A stretch of DNA of 64,000 bases. Origin: Smittium culicis. Lineage: Eukaryota > Kickxellomycota > Harpellomycetes > Harpellales > Legeriomycetaceae. Shown here in pieces: positions 1 through 9,630 of the stretch. Position numbers and translations under genes: made by a program. Each line of letters starts with the position of its first letter. Position 1 is the first letter of the stretch. The notes under the pieces are model-generated. The model had not been told where the DNA came from, did no database searches, and saw only the letters and a list, made by a program, of their open reading frames with translations. The stretch spans positions 28,320 to 92,319 of the forward strand of contig LSSN01000011.1 in assembly GCA_001970855.1 (NCBI GenBank), read 5' to 3'.

Positions 1-651
1 AAAATAGACTTCGAGTCATATATATATAAATATTAAATAACAGTGTATGTGAATATGTCAATCATAAATGCAATGGATAATGTCGTCCAGAAATTTTTTT
101 TTTTGCAATTTATATTTTGATGGAATCATCAAAGAAATTCAAAAAATTTAAATACAAAGTGTAATAGCATATAAATTAAATCAAATATTTTTTGAAACTA
201 AATAGTGCTATAAGAACATCATAAATAGCTGTAAAATTAGTTTAAACGACGTTATAAAAAATACTATCTGATTTTAACTTTGAAATAGTTTTAAATATTA
301 CTCTTTAATTAATTCTCAGTAAGGTTTAAATTTAGTTTAATTTTAGCTATTAAAAAACACCGACATAAATCATCACTATCTGTATTGTATTTAAAACACA
401 GGAATATTTACAGTCAATTTTTCAAGAGTATTATAATAGTTGATTTTCTTTTTTTTTTTTTGCCCATAAGGGAATTTCATATAAAAATTATTCCTTTAAA
501 AATGAGTAAATGAGGTATCATTGCTCAAGATTGCATCTACTTTACCAAAATTCTTTTTTATTATTCCAAGCCCTATTCATTTTCCCAAGCTCACTATTCT
601 TGCGGCGCGATATCAGAAATAAAGGAAACAAATAATTTATTAAATTGTACT
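1..651. other. AT-rich sequence left of the velvet gene
   Basis: No coding stretch, RNA gene or recognisable repeat was found. It contains short poly-T and poly-A runs and would include the 3' flank of the minus-strand velvet gene. A small GC-richer patch lies near 600-610 but nothing is recognisable in it. Confidence 0.5.
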
Positions 652-1691
652 TTATTTTAGCCCTTTGAAAGTTTTATTAGCTGATTTTTGAGAGAAGAAT
701 TTTGAGAGCGACGATGAAGCTAAAAAAAAAAAAAGAATATTTATATTTTTAGTTAAATAGGTTCGTATTAAATGTTCTTACGTAAAACTCCAGGAAAGTT
801 TTTCGCTGAAAATACTGTAAATACGTCTGAGAAAATGTGATCGAGTTCTTCAAAATTTGAATAATAATCTGATCTAGAGCAGTTTCATGAAAAATAATAA
901 ATTTAAAATGTTTTTAAATATTTTTGTAGGTCATGATGATACTTACTCTGGTATCTTTGATAAGCTAAATCTTAATCTATAATCTCCAGGTTTTTTTACT
1001 GATAAATCATTGAAAATAAAGAAAATAAAAAGTTCACCATCTGTGTCTTCAAGAGCAACACCATTGGAGATATTAGTTCCTGATATATTTTTCACCATAC
1101 TTTTTAGCCAAGAAATCTCATCGTAGTCAAGAGATCCTATAATTTTCATTAAGTAAAACTACTTAGAACAAAATTTTGCTTATTTAACTAGCTAATTAAA
1201 TATACTGTTTGGAGATGCTAAATCTAGAGGAACGCTCATATCAGGAGACCATAAACTTGCTGAAACAATAAATTCTACGTCGTTAAATTCACTAATTTAT
1301 ATATATATAAGAGTTAGATATGTAAGATTGTAATAGTATTAGTTTTTACTTTGTATCGACTTTTTCACCATTGATATCGAAAATAGCCAATTTTAAAATA
1401 GGTGTAGGGCTGACTGTTCTTCGATCCTATTTTGTTTATTTATCAAGTAGAGGATAAAAATTAGCAGTGTACAAACATTAGCGTTTGTCGGCATAAGGAA
1501 GTTACCTTAGATCCAAAACCACACATCCTTGCCCTCGAAGGCTGCTGTATGATTGAAAGCTGATATCTAAAAAATTGAAATAATTAAATTAATAAAAACA
1601 AAATTGAAGCTGTTACGATTTACTCTGATGTAAATATATTTATGAACGCAATTAATTCTAACCTTAAATTTTTTTTACTGTGAGAGTTCAT
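652..1691 (-). CDS. Velvet-domain protein, seven exons
   Basis: Exons on the minus strand: 1691-1663, 1566-1506, 1426-1350, 1291-1206, 1136-947, 873-782, 719-652. They join in frame to 603 nt, 200 residues plus stop. Every intron is GT..AG; only the first donor (GTTAGA) is weak. Velvet signatures appear in the right order: the QQPSRARMCGFG block (about residues 17-28), the DRR motif straight after it, SLWSPD (near 70), FFIFNDLSV followed by GDYRLRFSL (about 122-142), and DVFTVFSAKNFPG near the C-terminus. Known: velvet domains are fungal NF-kB-like DNA-binding folds acting in nuclear complexes that couple development and secondary metabolism. The protein is little more than one velvet domain; no PEST or long disordered extension is seen. 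It stands alone at the edge of a gene desert. The family call is firm; the first exon (nine codons plus two bases) is the least certain part. Confidence 0.85.
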
Positions 1692-3487
1692 TATAATCGG
1701 CTTTAGTATGAATTGTCGGTGTGTAAATTTATTAATATGTATTTAGAATTATGTAGTTTGCTGGATTTTTTGAGGTATAAATGTTATTATTATGATTGAA
1801 GTGCGTATATTAATGAGTATTTTTTATTGAGTAAGTTAAAAATGAAAATGAAAATGATTATGATAAAAGTATATAAAAAATATATCGAATAGTCATTAAT
1901 TATTTGAGATAAAGATAAAAAATAATTTATATACTCGTAAAAACAACGAATCTAGTGAACTAAAGAACATGTAAAATTGAAAACGTGCTTATATATATAC
2001 CCATTTTTGGTTGGGATTGGTAGCTAGGTATCTAATAAATTAAAATTTTTGATATAACAGATTCATAGAAATTTGTTTTTTAAAACAAGAAATTTGTAAA
2101 AAGCAATATTAAAAGCCATTAGGATTTTCGCCATATTTATTTTCCTAATAAAATAATTGAAATAGATTTTTAGATACAGCCAGTAAAAAAGTATAAGTGA
2201 AGTGACAGCTGAAACAAACTCAGCTCTAATTAGGTTTACATAATACCTTAGTTATACTAAATGGTTTTCTTTAAGCTTTTTAAAACGTAAATGATTTGTT
2301 TTAGTAAAAACTCATTTTTTCAAGATAGAAATTATTTTTTGGAAAAAAAAAGCTGGAATCGATTGCTTTTTAAAAAATACCCGGCCTTATCATAAAATTT
2401 TATGTAAATATTTACTCTTGTTTACAGCATTATTTAGATTTATGGATTCTTTGAAGCGTGTTACTAATGAAAATGTACCTATCCTTTAGTAATTAAAAGC
2501 ATAAGCCAATTACGTGTTACCTTTCCCATGGTTCTAAACCGGATATTTAAGACGGGAAAATGTCTAGTCTTATAATATAAACCCGACCCTAGATAGTAAT
2601 AATTATTTCCACAAATTTAAAATAAAACCTAGCCGTAACGACATCATCCCAACATAATAAAATATAAATAAAAATAAATTAACTACAAAGCGTCCTCTTT
2701 ATTCATGAAGCTATGGCTATTTATATTTATCCACGAACATTAGCTATTACATCTTATAAAATTTTATTGAGCTTCAAGAAGCTTTGTAACCACATTATTA
2801 ATCTAGAAATTATAAGATTCATATAAAAATGAAAGTCTTTTTTTTTTACTTATTTTATATGATAAAAACTAGATGTGGTCATTGGTTTAAGTCAGATTTA
2901 ATATAGCTTACTTTTACTAAAAGTAATTCTAGTAAAAAATTGGGTTTGAGATTTCATAAAACTAAAAGTAAAATAATTGATAATTAACCCTAAAGCGAAT
3001 CTGAATGTGAATGTAAACGAATATACTAGTCTTTTATCAAGGGCGAAACTTATTCAAGTTTTTCCTGCCAATGAGCTATACTTTAAACAATAAATCCTAA
3101 TAGAAAAAAGTATTGAATAAATTATCTGTTGCAGCTGAAATTTTTATCAAATTCGCATTAGCAAATAATATTTATAAGAACATTTTATTCACAACTTCCG
3201 AGTGTCTACCATATGTAAAGCAGCTTTTTTTATTAAAATTTTCTGTCATGTATCAAGACTCCATGGTATGACATGACATAAATTCCAGTGCTGTTTATAC
3301 ACAAGCTATATAATGCTATTAAACTCACAATTAGTCTACTTGTGAGCATTTTTTGTGATTGGCTATGTTCCTAGTTTCGCTGTAGATATACAATAAAACA
3401 CGCTATTTTAAAAAGAGGTAATAAATTAAATCGTAAAAAAAACACATCCGATTACCATTTATTAACTTTAGGCCAAGTACATTCTTA
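1692..3487. other. AT-rich non-coding stretch
   Basis: No ORF or exon chain was found. The first few hundred bases are the upstream region of the velvet gene. A stretch near 3145-3215 (core TTCGCATTAGCAAATAATA) recurs near 6640-6700, so at least one more old dispersed repeat lies here. Its right edge resembles the ends of the TATATGGGA-type elements described below. Confidence 0.45.
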
Positions 3488-3491
3488 TTAA

Positions 3492-3680
3492 CCCTTTCAC
3501 AGGCGGTAGACTATTTTTGATCTACCAAATTTATCCAATTGCGTTCAATTAAGCCGCTTTAGTTACTAGGCTTCAAGAAATGTTGGTAAATTGTAAATTA
3601 ACAACAAATAATATGCTTGCTTATAAATCATGAACCAATCAATAAATTGATTTTTTTGAAGAGTGTTGGGCGGGAAAGGG
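3492..3680 (+). mobile_element. MITE family A copy (A1), TTAA flanked
   Basis: A 189-bp element flanked on both sides by TTAA (3488-3491 and 3681-3684). It starts CCCTTTCACAGGCGG and ends GGGCGGGAAAGGG, so the tips are inverted repeats. The left end also carries a subterminal hairpin in which GGTAGA faces TCTACC. No coding capacity. TTAA target duplication with CCC-starting tips is typical of piggyBac-superfamily non-autonomous elements. This is the cleanest of about ten copies in the window. Confidence 0.85.
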
Positions 3681-3721
3681 TTAAGGTACCAACAAATCAG
3701 TATTAATTTAAACCCCAACAA

Positions 3722-3929
3722 TTTTTTTTTTGTTCAGAGAGCTTGTTAAACATAACTTAACCCTCCAAGTCCTGGAGTGCATTAAATCTTCATTTGAAAC
3801 TTAAAAAAGTCAGGACTTGGAAGGTTAAAAGTACACAAAATCTATCAAAAAATGTTTAAAAAATAATTTTTCAACCGAGCCCCATCCGCTGCTCTAACAG
3901 CTCCATACCCATAGGACATTGGTTCAAGT
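3722..3929 (-). mobile_element. SINE-like retroelement copy S1 carrying a nested MITE
   Basis: A short non-LTR element in minus orientation: a poly-T tract at the left end (poly-A tail), then the conserved 3' body, ending at the right in the GTATGGAGCTGTTAGAGC region. It is flanked by a 9-bp direct repeat CCCCAACAA (3713-3721 and 3930-3938), a target-site duplication. A small TTAA-flanked MITE (3761-3824) interrupts it. Related copies lie at 47479, 58710 and 60602, and the same tail ends the LINE remnant at 20.1 kb. Confidence 0.75.
3761..3824 (+). mobile_element. MITE family C copy (C1), inserted inside the SINE
   Basis: A 64-bp element between TTAA at 3757-3760 and TTAA at 3825-3828. Ends are CCCTCCAAGTCCTG and CAGGACTTGGAAGG, an almost perfect 14-bp inverted repeat. 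The host SINE has a single TTAA at this position in its other copies, so this is a clean nested insertion. The body is shorter than in copy C2. Confidence 0.85.
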
Positions 3930-3938
3930 CCCCAACAA

Positions 3939-4814
3939 GTATTTATAATAATTTTTTTATGAGGGTTATTGAATAAAGGAGGCATCTAGTAGTCTAACAA
4001 GCTACAGCGTATAAAATCCACGTTCTATGCTACACAATAAAAGATGTTATGGTTTTTATTGGCAAATAAATATAAATTAAAATTGGTATTCCGTTTAGGT
4101 TAAACCAACATTGTGCATAATTATTATAAACTCTGGCCAATAGCTACAAGCTATAATATTATCATTCTTAGCCTAGGCTCTACCAAATTATTTTGGTAGA
4201 TTATTTCGTCGAGCATAACTCAATTTAATTTAAAGTATCTAATTGTCAGCTTAACATGGATTTTTAAATCAAAAATCAAATAAAGTTACTAGCTCAACCA
4301 ATAATTTTATTAAATTAATATTGACTAATAAAATCACAAAGGAAAAAATATCCGTTTATTCCTGAGAAACATCCATAAATATTCGAATTAAGCCTTTTCA
4401 TCAAGAATTAAAAAATTCTCTTTAAAAAGTTACTGAATTTATATTTTTCTGCATTGAAGAATTTTTTATATAAGACTAAATTTTATATTAATGTTTAAAA
4501 AAATATGAAACTGATTTGATTATACCCTTTTCTGGTAATCTAATAAAAAAAATATTGACTATTTTAGTTTCTTAGCTTTTATAACTTAACATTGAATAGC
4601 TGGGAGTTAAAATTCAAAAAAAAAAAATTAAAAATTAAAAATACCCTATTACGATTGCGTTAAGCGTTACTTTTTTTTAGTGTGTGATAACATGGGATGT
4701 TGTGATTGCAAATATATTTTAATTTAGTAGTATAATTGGGTGGTTTGATATATAGACGATATCCTTCTAAAAAGATATTATAGAGTGTTTTTGGTTTTAT
4801 GGGTAATTAGTGAC
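3939..4814. other. AT-rich non-coding stretch
   Basis: No coding or RNA gene seen. Several poly-A and poly-T tracts and possible fragments of old elements, none clear enough to bound. Confidence 0.4.
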
Positions 4815-4818
4815 TTAA

Positions 4819-4910
4819 CCCTCCAAGTCCTGGAATGCATAAAATATGCATTTGATAATTAAAATGCATACTTTATCATTTGGAAATTGAAAAATTCAGG
4901 ACTTGGAGGG
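4819..4910 (+). mobile_element. MITE family C copy (C2)
   Basis: A 92-bp element flanked by TTAA (4815-4818, 4911-4914). The 14-bp tips CCCTCCAAGTCCTG and CAGGACTTGGAGGG are perfect inverted repeats. The interior holds short ATGCAT-containing palindromic segments. It shares tips with C1 at 3761 and has no coding capacity. Confidence 0.87.
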
Positions 4911-4914
4911 TTAA

Positions 4915-5939
4915 TAGCAATTAAATTGAAGCTGAAATTATTGAAAGCATTTAAGCTTGGATATTAATATTCCGCATTTTTCTAGTTAAAGGTATACTTT
5001 TATCAAACCGTTCACTTTTTATGTTTATTCCTGTGGATACTAATTTTATTCGCTATTTTGATACACAAATACGCGCAATTCAAAAGAGATTAAATTTTTA
5101 TCTGTTTTTTTAATAAAATATACTTTTCCAAAAATAGAAATTGTACATTTTAAGCAGTACTATTAAAAATCATAAATGACTTATTCTTTATATTGTTACG
5201 AATAGCTAAAAAGTTTTTAGAACAATTACAGATTTTCTATATGAGGTCTTCAAAATTCACAAGATGTGGCATTTCGTATTATATGACCCAAATACCAAGC
5301 AGCCTTACTTGAATGCAACGATTTTTTTATTTGTAATTTTAACGCCTTTTTTCCACGCTCTTGGTGTTTAAACAAACTGTACTTAAATATAATATTACAC
5401 GGGTTAGTTAACTAGTTCTTAAAAAGCTACAGGTTATTATAGTAAGAAAATTTACCAATAGCGAATAAACATATGTGAATTACCCTTTTAATTAGCTTTA
5501 TTATATTCGCTCCACTCTATGCCATTTATTAATAATATTCCATAAGCTGCTTTCAAATTAATATTAACTGGTATTACGTGCAATACTATTATATTTATAT
5601 AATAAAACAATAGCTACTGCCTTTTCAAGAAAGACACGTAAAAAATTTAAACCCATCTACTTTGTTATGATTTGCAAGAGTGCTTATGAAGAAATTAAAT
5701 TAAGTATTATTATTGGAATCCCTTTTAGAGCCCAGATCTTACTACATTATAATTCTACTGCCCCATAATAAATTAGTTCTAACTCTATATTACTAATTTA
5801 CATTGAATAAATTTGATATTGGCGAAAAATTATGTTTTTTTATTGGTGAATAAAATCAATGTAATTTAATTAATCCTCTTAGAATTTCTAATAATTATCC
5901 CAACAATTTAAGCATTTTAGAAAACTTTTTATTTCAATT
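4915..5939. other. AT-rich non-coding stretch
   Basis: No ORF above chance length, exon chain, tRNA-like B box or clear repeat end found. Confidence 0.4.
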
Positions 5940-5943
5940 TTAA

Positions 5944-6133
5944 TTCTTTCATGGGTGGCAGACTATTTTTGATCTACTAAATATATCCAACTGTGTTTTA
6001 TTAAATCGCTTTATTTCCGAGACCTTAAGAAATATTGGCTTATTGTATAAAAACAGCTAATAATTAATATAATTATAAAATAATGGCGAATCGATTAATT
6101 AATTTTTTTTAAAGGCTATTAAACGGGAAAGGT
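5944..6133 (+). mobile_element. MITE family A copy (A2), diverged
   Basis: Flanked by TTAA (5940-5943 and 6134-6137). The left tip is mutated (TTCTTTC instead of CCCTTTC), but the conserved subterminal GGCAGACTATTTTTGATC block and the ACGGGAAAGG right tip identify it as family A. Length about 190 bp. Confidence 0.75.
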
Positions 6134-6137
6134 TTAA

Positions 6138-7260
6138 ACAATAAAAAAAAAAGTATTACGGACCACAAAGCCAGCAAAATTAGACTAATTTATCTATAAT
6201 ATGATTAATTTACCTGAATGAGTTCAAATTTGTGATATTAGTTAAGTGTATCGGTAGCTAAAAGTACTAGATTTTCGGTTTTAACATTACATATTCGCTC
6301 CCAATAATTGTAAATCCACTTGTAGTGACAGTATTGTCAAGTAAATTGCAAATTTTATGTAATAACCGCGCCAATAGTCCCAAGCTACCCATCATTCCAC
6401 ATAAATCATTACGCCTTACAGTTTTGTAAAAACCATTTATTGTTTATAAGTAAATCTGTTATTTTAACACTATTTCCAGCAAACCAATAATTGAATTTAT
6501 ATCGAAGTTTAATAATTATTATTGAATATGGATGACTATACTTGTTAAACCAAAAACAGTCTACAGCTGATAAAAATATTAATATCTTTTAAAAAATACA
6601 ATCGATAAGTTGTCTGATACGCCCAATAGATATGATTAATTCGCATTAGCAAATAATAAATCTAAGAAAATTTTATTCAGCCTCACCGAAGAATCTCCAG
6701 TATTTTAGTATATAAATACACCATAAAGTATAACAGCTTTATTCAATTTAGCAAGTAATGTAAACGGTTTTAGCATTATCAGACCAATGGCACAATAATT
6801 TAACTATCTACTCTTCATTCTTGGTATTCCAAGAATTTTAGCTGAATTTCTTTTCCAATTCAGTTAATGATACAAAAATTTCAACTGCTTTCATGCCTAT
6901 ACCATTAAGCTGTAAAAAAGTGCTTTTTGATTAATCAGAATCTCACATTTAGCATTTTTAATTACCATTTTGGTTTTTTTTTAACAGGTTCATGTTTCCA
7001 AAAAAAACAAAAATCTCACGAGCTTTTTTTATATTAATGAACTAAGTAGCACGAATTCGGTCATAAATCAAAGCTAGTGACTATTAGCAAATGAATTATA
7101 GAACATAAAATCCACAATTATACAAATGACCTATAGATATTCGTATAAAACTAATCATTATACTATTGGCTCGGATCGAAATTTACGGATAAAGAAAAAA
7201 AAAAGATTTACTTACTAATTAAGTAATACTTTTCAAGTACTATTACCAAATGACGTATAA
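6138..7260. other. AT-rich non-coding stretch with an old dispersed repeat
   Basis: No gene seen. The segment around 6640-6700 shares the TTCGCATTAGCAAATAATA core with 3145-3215 and ends in AGAATCTCCAGTATT, resembling the ends of the TATATGGGA-type elements. Otherwise featureless. Confidence 0.4.
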
Positions 7261-7624
7261 CTCTTTCAGGGGAGGTTGCTATTTTTGAACTACTAAATTT
7301 ATCCAACCAAGCGAAAAAATGATGGTATACTATTGAATGTTTACAAAAATACAGTAATAACAAATATATTACATTTGGCTTATCTAATTATGATTTTCTA
7401 CCCTTTTACAGCTGGTAGAAGATATTTAGTCTATCAAGTACTGCCAACTGCATATAATAAAATAATTTTAATTAGTAGGTCTTAAAAAATATTGGTTAAT
7501 TGTAGAATAGCGGCAAATAAAAAATATACGTATAAATCTTTAATGAACCAATAAATTCTGGTTATTAAAGATTGTTGGACGGGAAAGAGTTAAATAAGTT
7601 TAAGAGCGTTGGCTCCGAAAAAGG
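7261..7624 (+). mobile_element. MITE family B copy (B1), split by a family A insertion
   Basis: The left end (CTCTTTCAGGGGAGG, then CTATTTTTGAACTACTAAA) and the right end (GAGCGTTGGCTCCG, then AAGG and TTAA at 7625-7628) belong to family B, whose intact copy is at 46861. The two halves are separated by family A copy A3 (7401-7589). Removing A3 restores the continuous family B order (..AATTATGATTTT / AAG..GCGTTGG..). B1 is therefore older than A3. Confidence 0.75.
7401..7589 (+). mobile_element. MITE family A copy (A3) nested in B1
   Basis: A 189-bp family A copy with left tip CCCTTTTACAGCTGG and right tip GACGGGAAAGAG followed by TTAA (7590-7593). The left-hand copy of the target has decayed to TCTA. 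It sits inside family B element B1. Confidence 0.75.
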
Positions 7625-7628
7625 TTAA

Positions 7629-7815
7629 CCCTTTCACGGGTGGTAGACTATTTTTGACCCACCAGATATAACCAACATCTTTCAATTAAAATACTTTAAT
7701 TTCGATTCTTTAAGAATTATTGGTATGTTGTATAATAACAACAAATAATAAACCTGCTTACAAATCATAAACGAATCATTTGATTGATTTTTTTAAAGAG
7801 TGTTGGACGGAAGGG
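7629..7815 (+). mobile_element. MITE family A copy (A4), abutting B1
   Basis: Left tip CCCTTTCACGGGTGG directly follows TTAA at 7625-7628, which is also the right-hand target site of B1. Right tip GACGGAAGGG is followed by TTAA (7816-7819). Two elements share one TTAA, so A4 inserted into a target duplication made by B1, or the reverse. Confidence 0.8.
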
Positions 7816-7819
7816 TTAA

Positions 7820-9243
7820 TAGATAAATAATGTGGTGAAATATCAGCCTATACTGCTACTAAACGAAAAAATAGGAAAATCAAGACTTATAGAACCTCGA
7901 ACCTCAATATTAATAAATTAAAATATCTCGCAGAGATACAAATACGTAAACGATAATGACATTAAGGCTGATAGTGTTTAACAAGTTTATACTATTTTCT
8001 ACATATAAAAAAAATGCGAATGTTATCTAGACTTACTCCTTGAATGAATAATAAATTTTCTAAACTTTATCCATCCTCTCCCCGCTCGAATATTTTTATC
8101 AGCCCTATTTACTCTCCTCTTTAAACTAGGCTACATTATCAATATCGACCACAGCCTAAAAATACAGGATTTGGTTCTACATTAATGTGTTTTACCAATT
8201 TAATATACCATACAATCAACTACACTTTCATTGACCAGATACAAGATTAAAAAAATATTAGCTAGTACATTATTGGTATATATATGTATATATCGAGGTT
8301 CTTCGTAGTCAGGAGAAGACTTCATTAGCAAAGTAATGCGGTCTTCTGAGGTTTCCGCTTTTACCTGCAACTAATCACAAGCTTCACTAAAATTAGACGA
8401 GTTTTCCGATATCATAGCGATTAAAATAAGTTGTTATAATGGCAAAAATAAAATTTAGGCAAGATTTAGAGTCATAATATTTTTGTTTAGTGTAGTTTTA
8501 TTTTATATATTTTATATACTTTATTTTTTTTTTTTTATTGTTTAAATTCTTGTTTAAATTTAAGGTCAATAGTATTGTGGAAAAAATAAGAAAAATAAAA
8601 TTAATGAAACTAAAAAAAAAAAAAAATCTATATCTTTAGTTAGTTTCAATATTTAAAAATGTTGAGATAAAAGGTATAAAAGCTTAGTTGTTAATTTATA
8701 ATAAATTCCTAATTAATTTCAATTATAAACTTTTTTTTTAAACCTGGAATTCTCTTTGTATAATAAGATTTACTTAAATGTGAAAATTTTATTTATTCGA
8801 TATTGTGATAACTAAGATCCTTTGTGATTTCTTTGTATTTAATTAATTTATTTCTCTTATCTAAATTTGAATTTTATTATACTTTATTAACTTTACTATT
8901 TCTGTTCATAAAGAACTTTATAGAAAAAGATATCTTTTATTTTGAGTGAATTACGAAATATCTCTTTTTAAACTCCATCCTAAATAAATTGATGGTAACT
9001 TTGATAGACAATTATTATAGTTCTATAAGTTGCTGTTCTTGCAGTTCACTTTCAGAACTTTCACATATATAATATGTGGGAGATTCTGAGCGAATAGAGT
9101 AATTTGTTTCAGTTTAGCATTAATTTCTACAAGAATAATGATTTTTATTACATATGGCTTATTTGAAATAACAGCTCAGATTTTCTACTTTCTCATTAAG
9201 TTTTGTTATTAATATTTGCAAAAAAAAAATACTAACTAGTTGA
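7820..9243. other. AT-rich non-coding stretch
   Basis: No gene found. A slightly GC-richer patch at about 8290-8400 contains an imperfect hairpin (GAAGAC facing GTCTTC with ATTA/TAAT between). Near 9070 a GTGGGAGATTCTGAGCGAA segment matches the inverted end of the TATATGGGA-type elements, but its partner end was not identified. Confidence 0.4.
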
Positions 9244-9432
9244 CCCTTTCCTGTGGGTAGATTATTTTTGATCTATCAAATGTAGCTAACTGATTTCGTT
9301 GAAAAAAGTTTAATTCTGAGGTCATAAAAATTAATTGGTTAATTTTAGAATAGCAACAAATAATAAACTTAATTTTAAAACATTAAAGAATCAATAAATT
9401 TGTATGTTTTATTAGATTTTAGCGGTAAAGAG
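9244..9432 (+). mobile_element. MITE family A copy (A5), decayed
   Basis: Left tip CCCTTTCCTGTGGGTAG after TTGA; subterminal ATTATTTTTGATCTATC; right tip GCGGTAAAGAG before CTAA. Length matches intact copies, but both flanking TTAA sites carry one change. Confidence 0.65.
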
Positions 9433-9571
9433 CTAATGATCTTTTTGTATATTAAATTTTACTCGCTTTAACAGTAAGAGTTGAAAGAGTAAATAATCTC
9501 ATTGGAAAAAATTCAATCACCTAGACACCTTGATTATTATTCTAAGTCGTAAAATATGCTATCATCTTTAA

Positions 9572-9630
9572 CCCTTTGCCGGATGGTAGGCTATATTTGA
9601 TTTACTAAATATGTGGAAGTGATGAGTAAG
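9572..9630 (+). mobile_element. MITE family A left end (A6), truncated
   Basis: TTAA (9568-9571) followed by CCCTTTGCCGGATGG and a diverged subterminal block ending GATTTACTAAATATG. Similarity to family A stops near 9630 and no right tip was found. Confidence 0.55.

Noticed and set aside
3915..3936. GGTTCAAGTCC looks like a tRNA B box on the plus strand
   Set aside because: It is formed by the junction of the SINE's 5' edge and the target duplication CCCCAACAA. No tRNA stems can be drawn around it.
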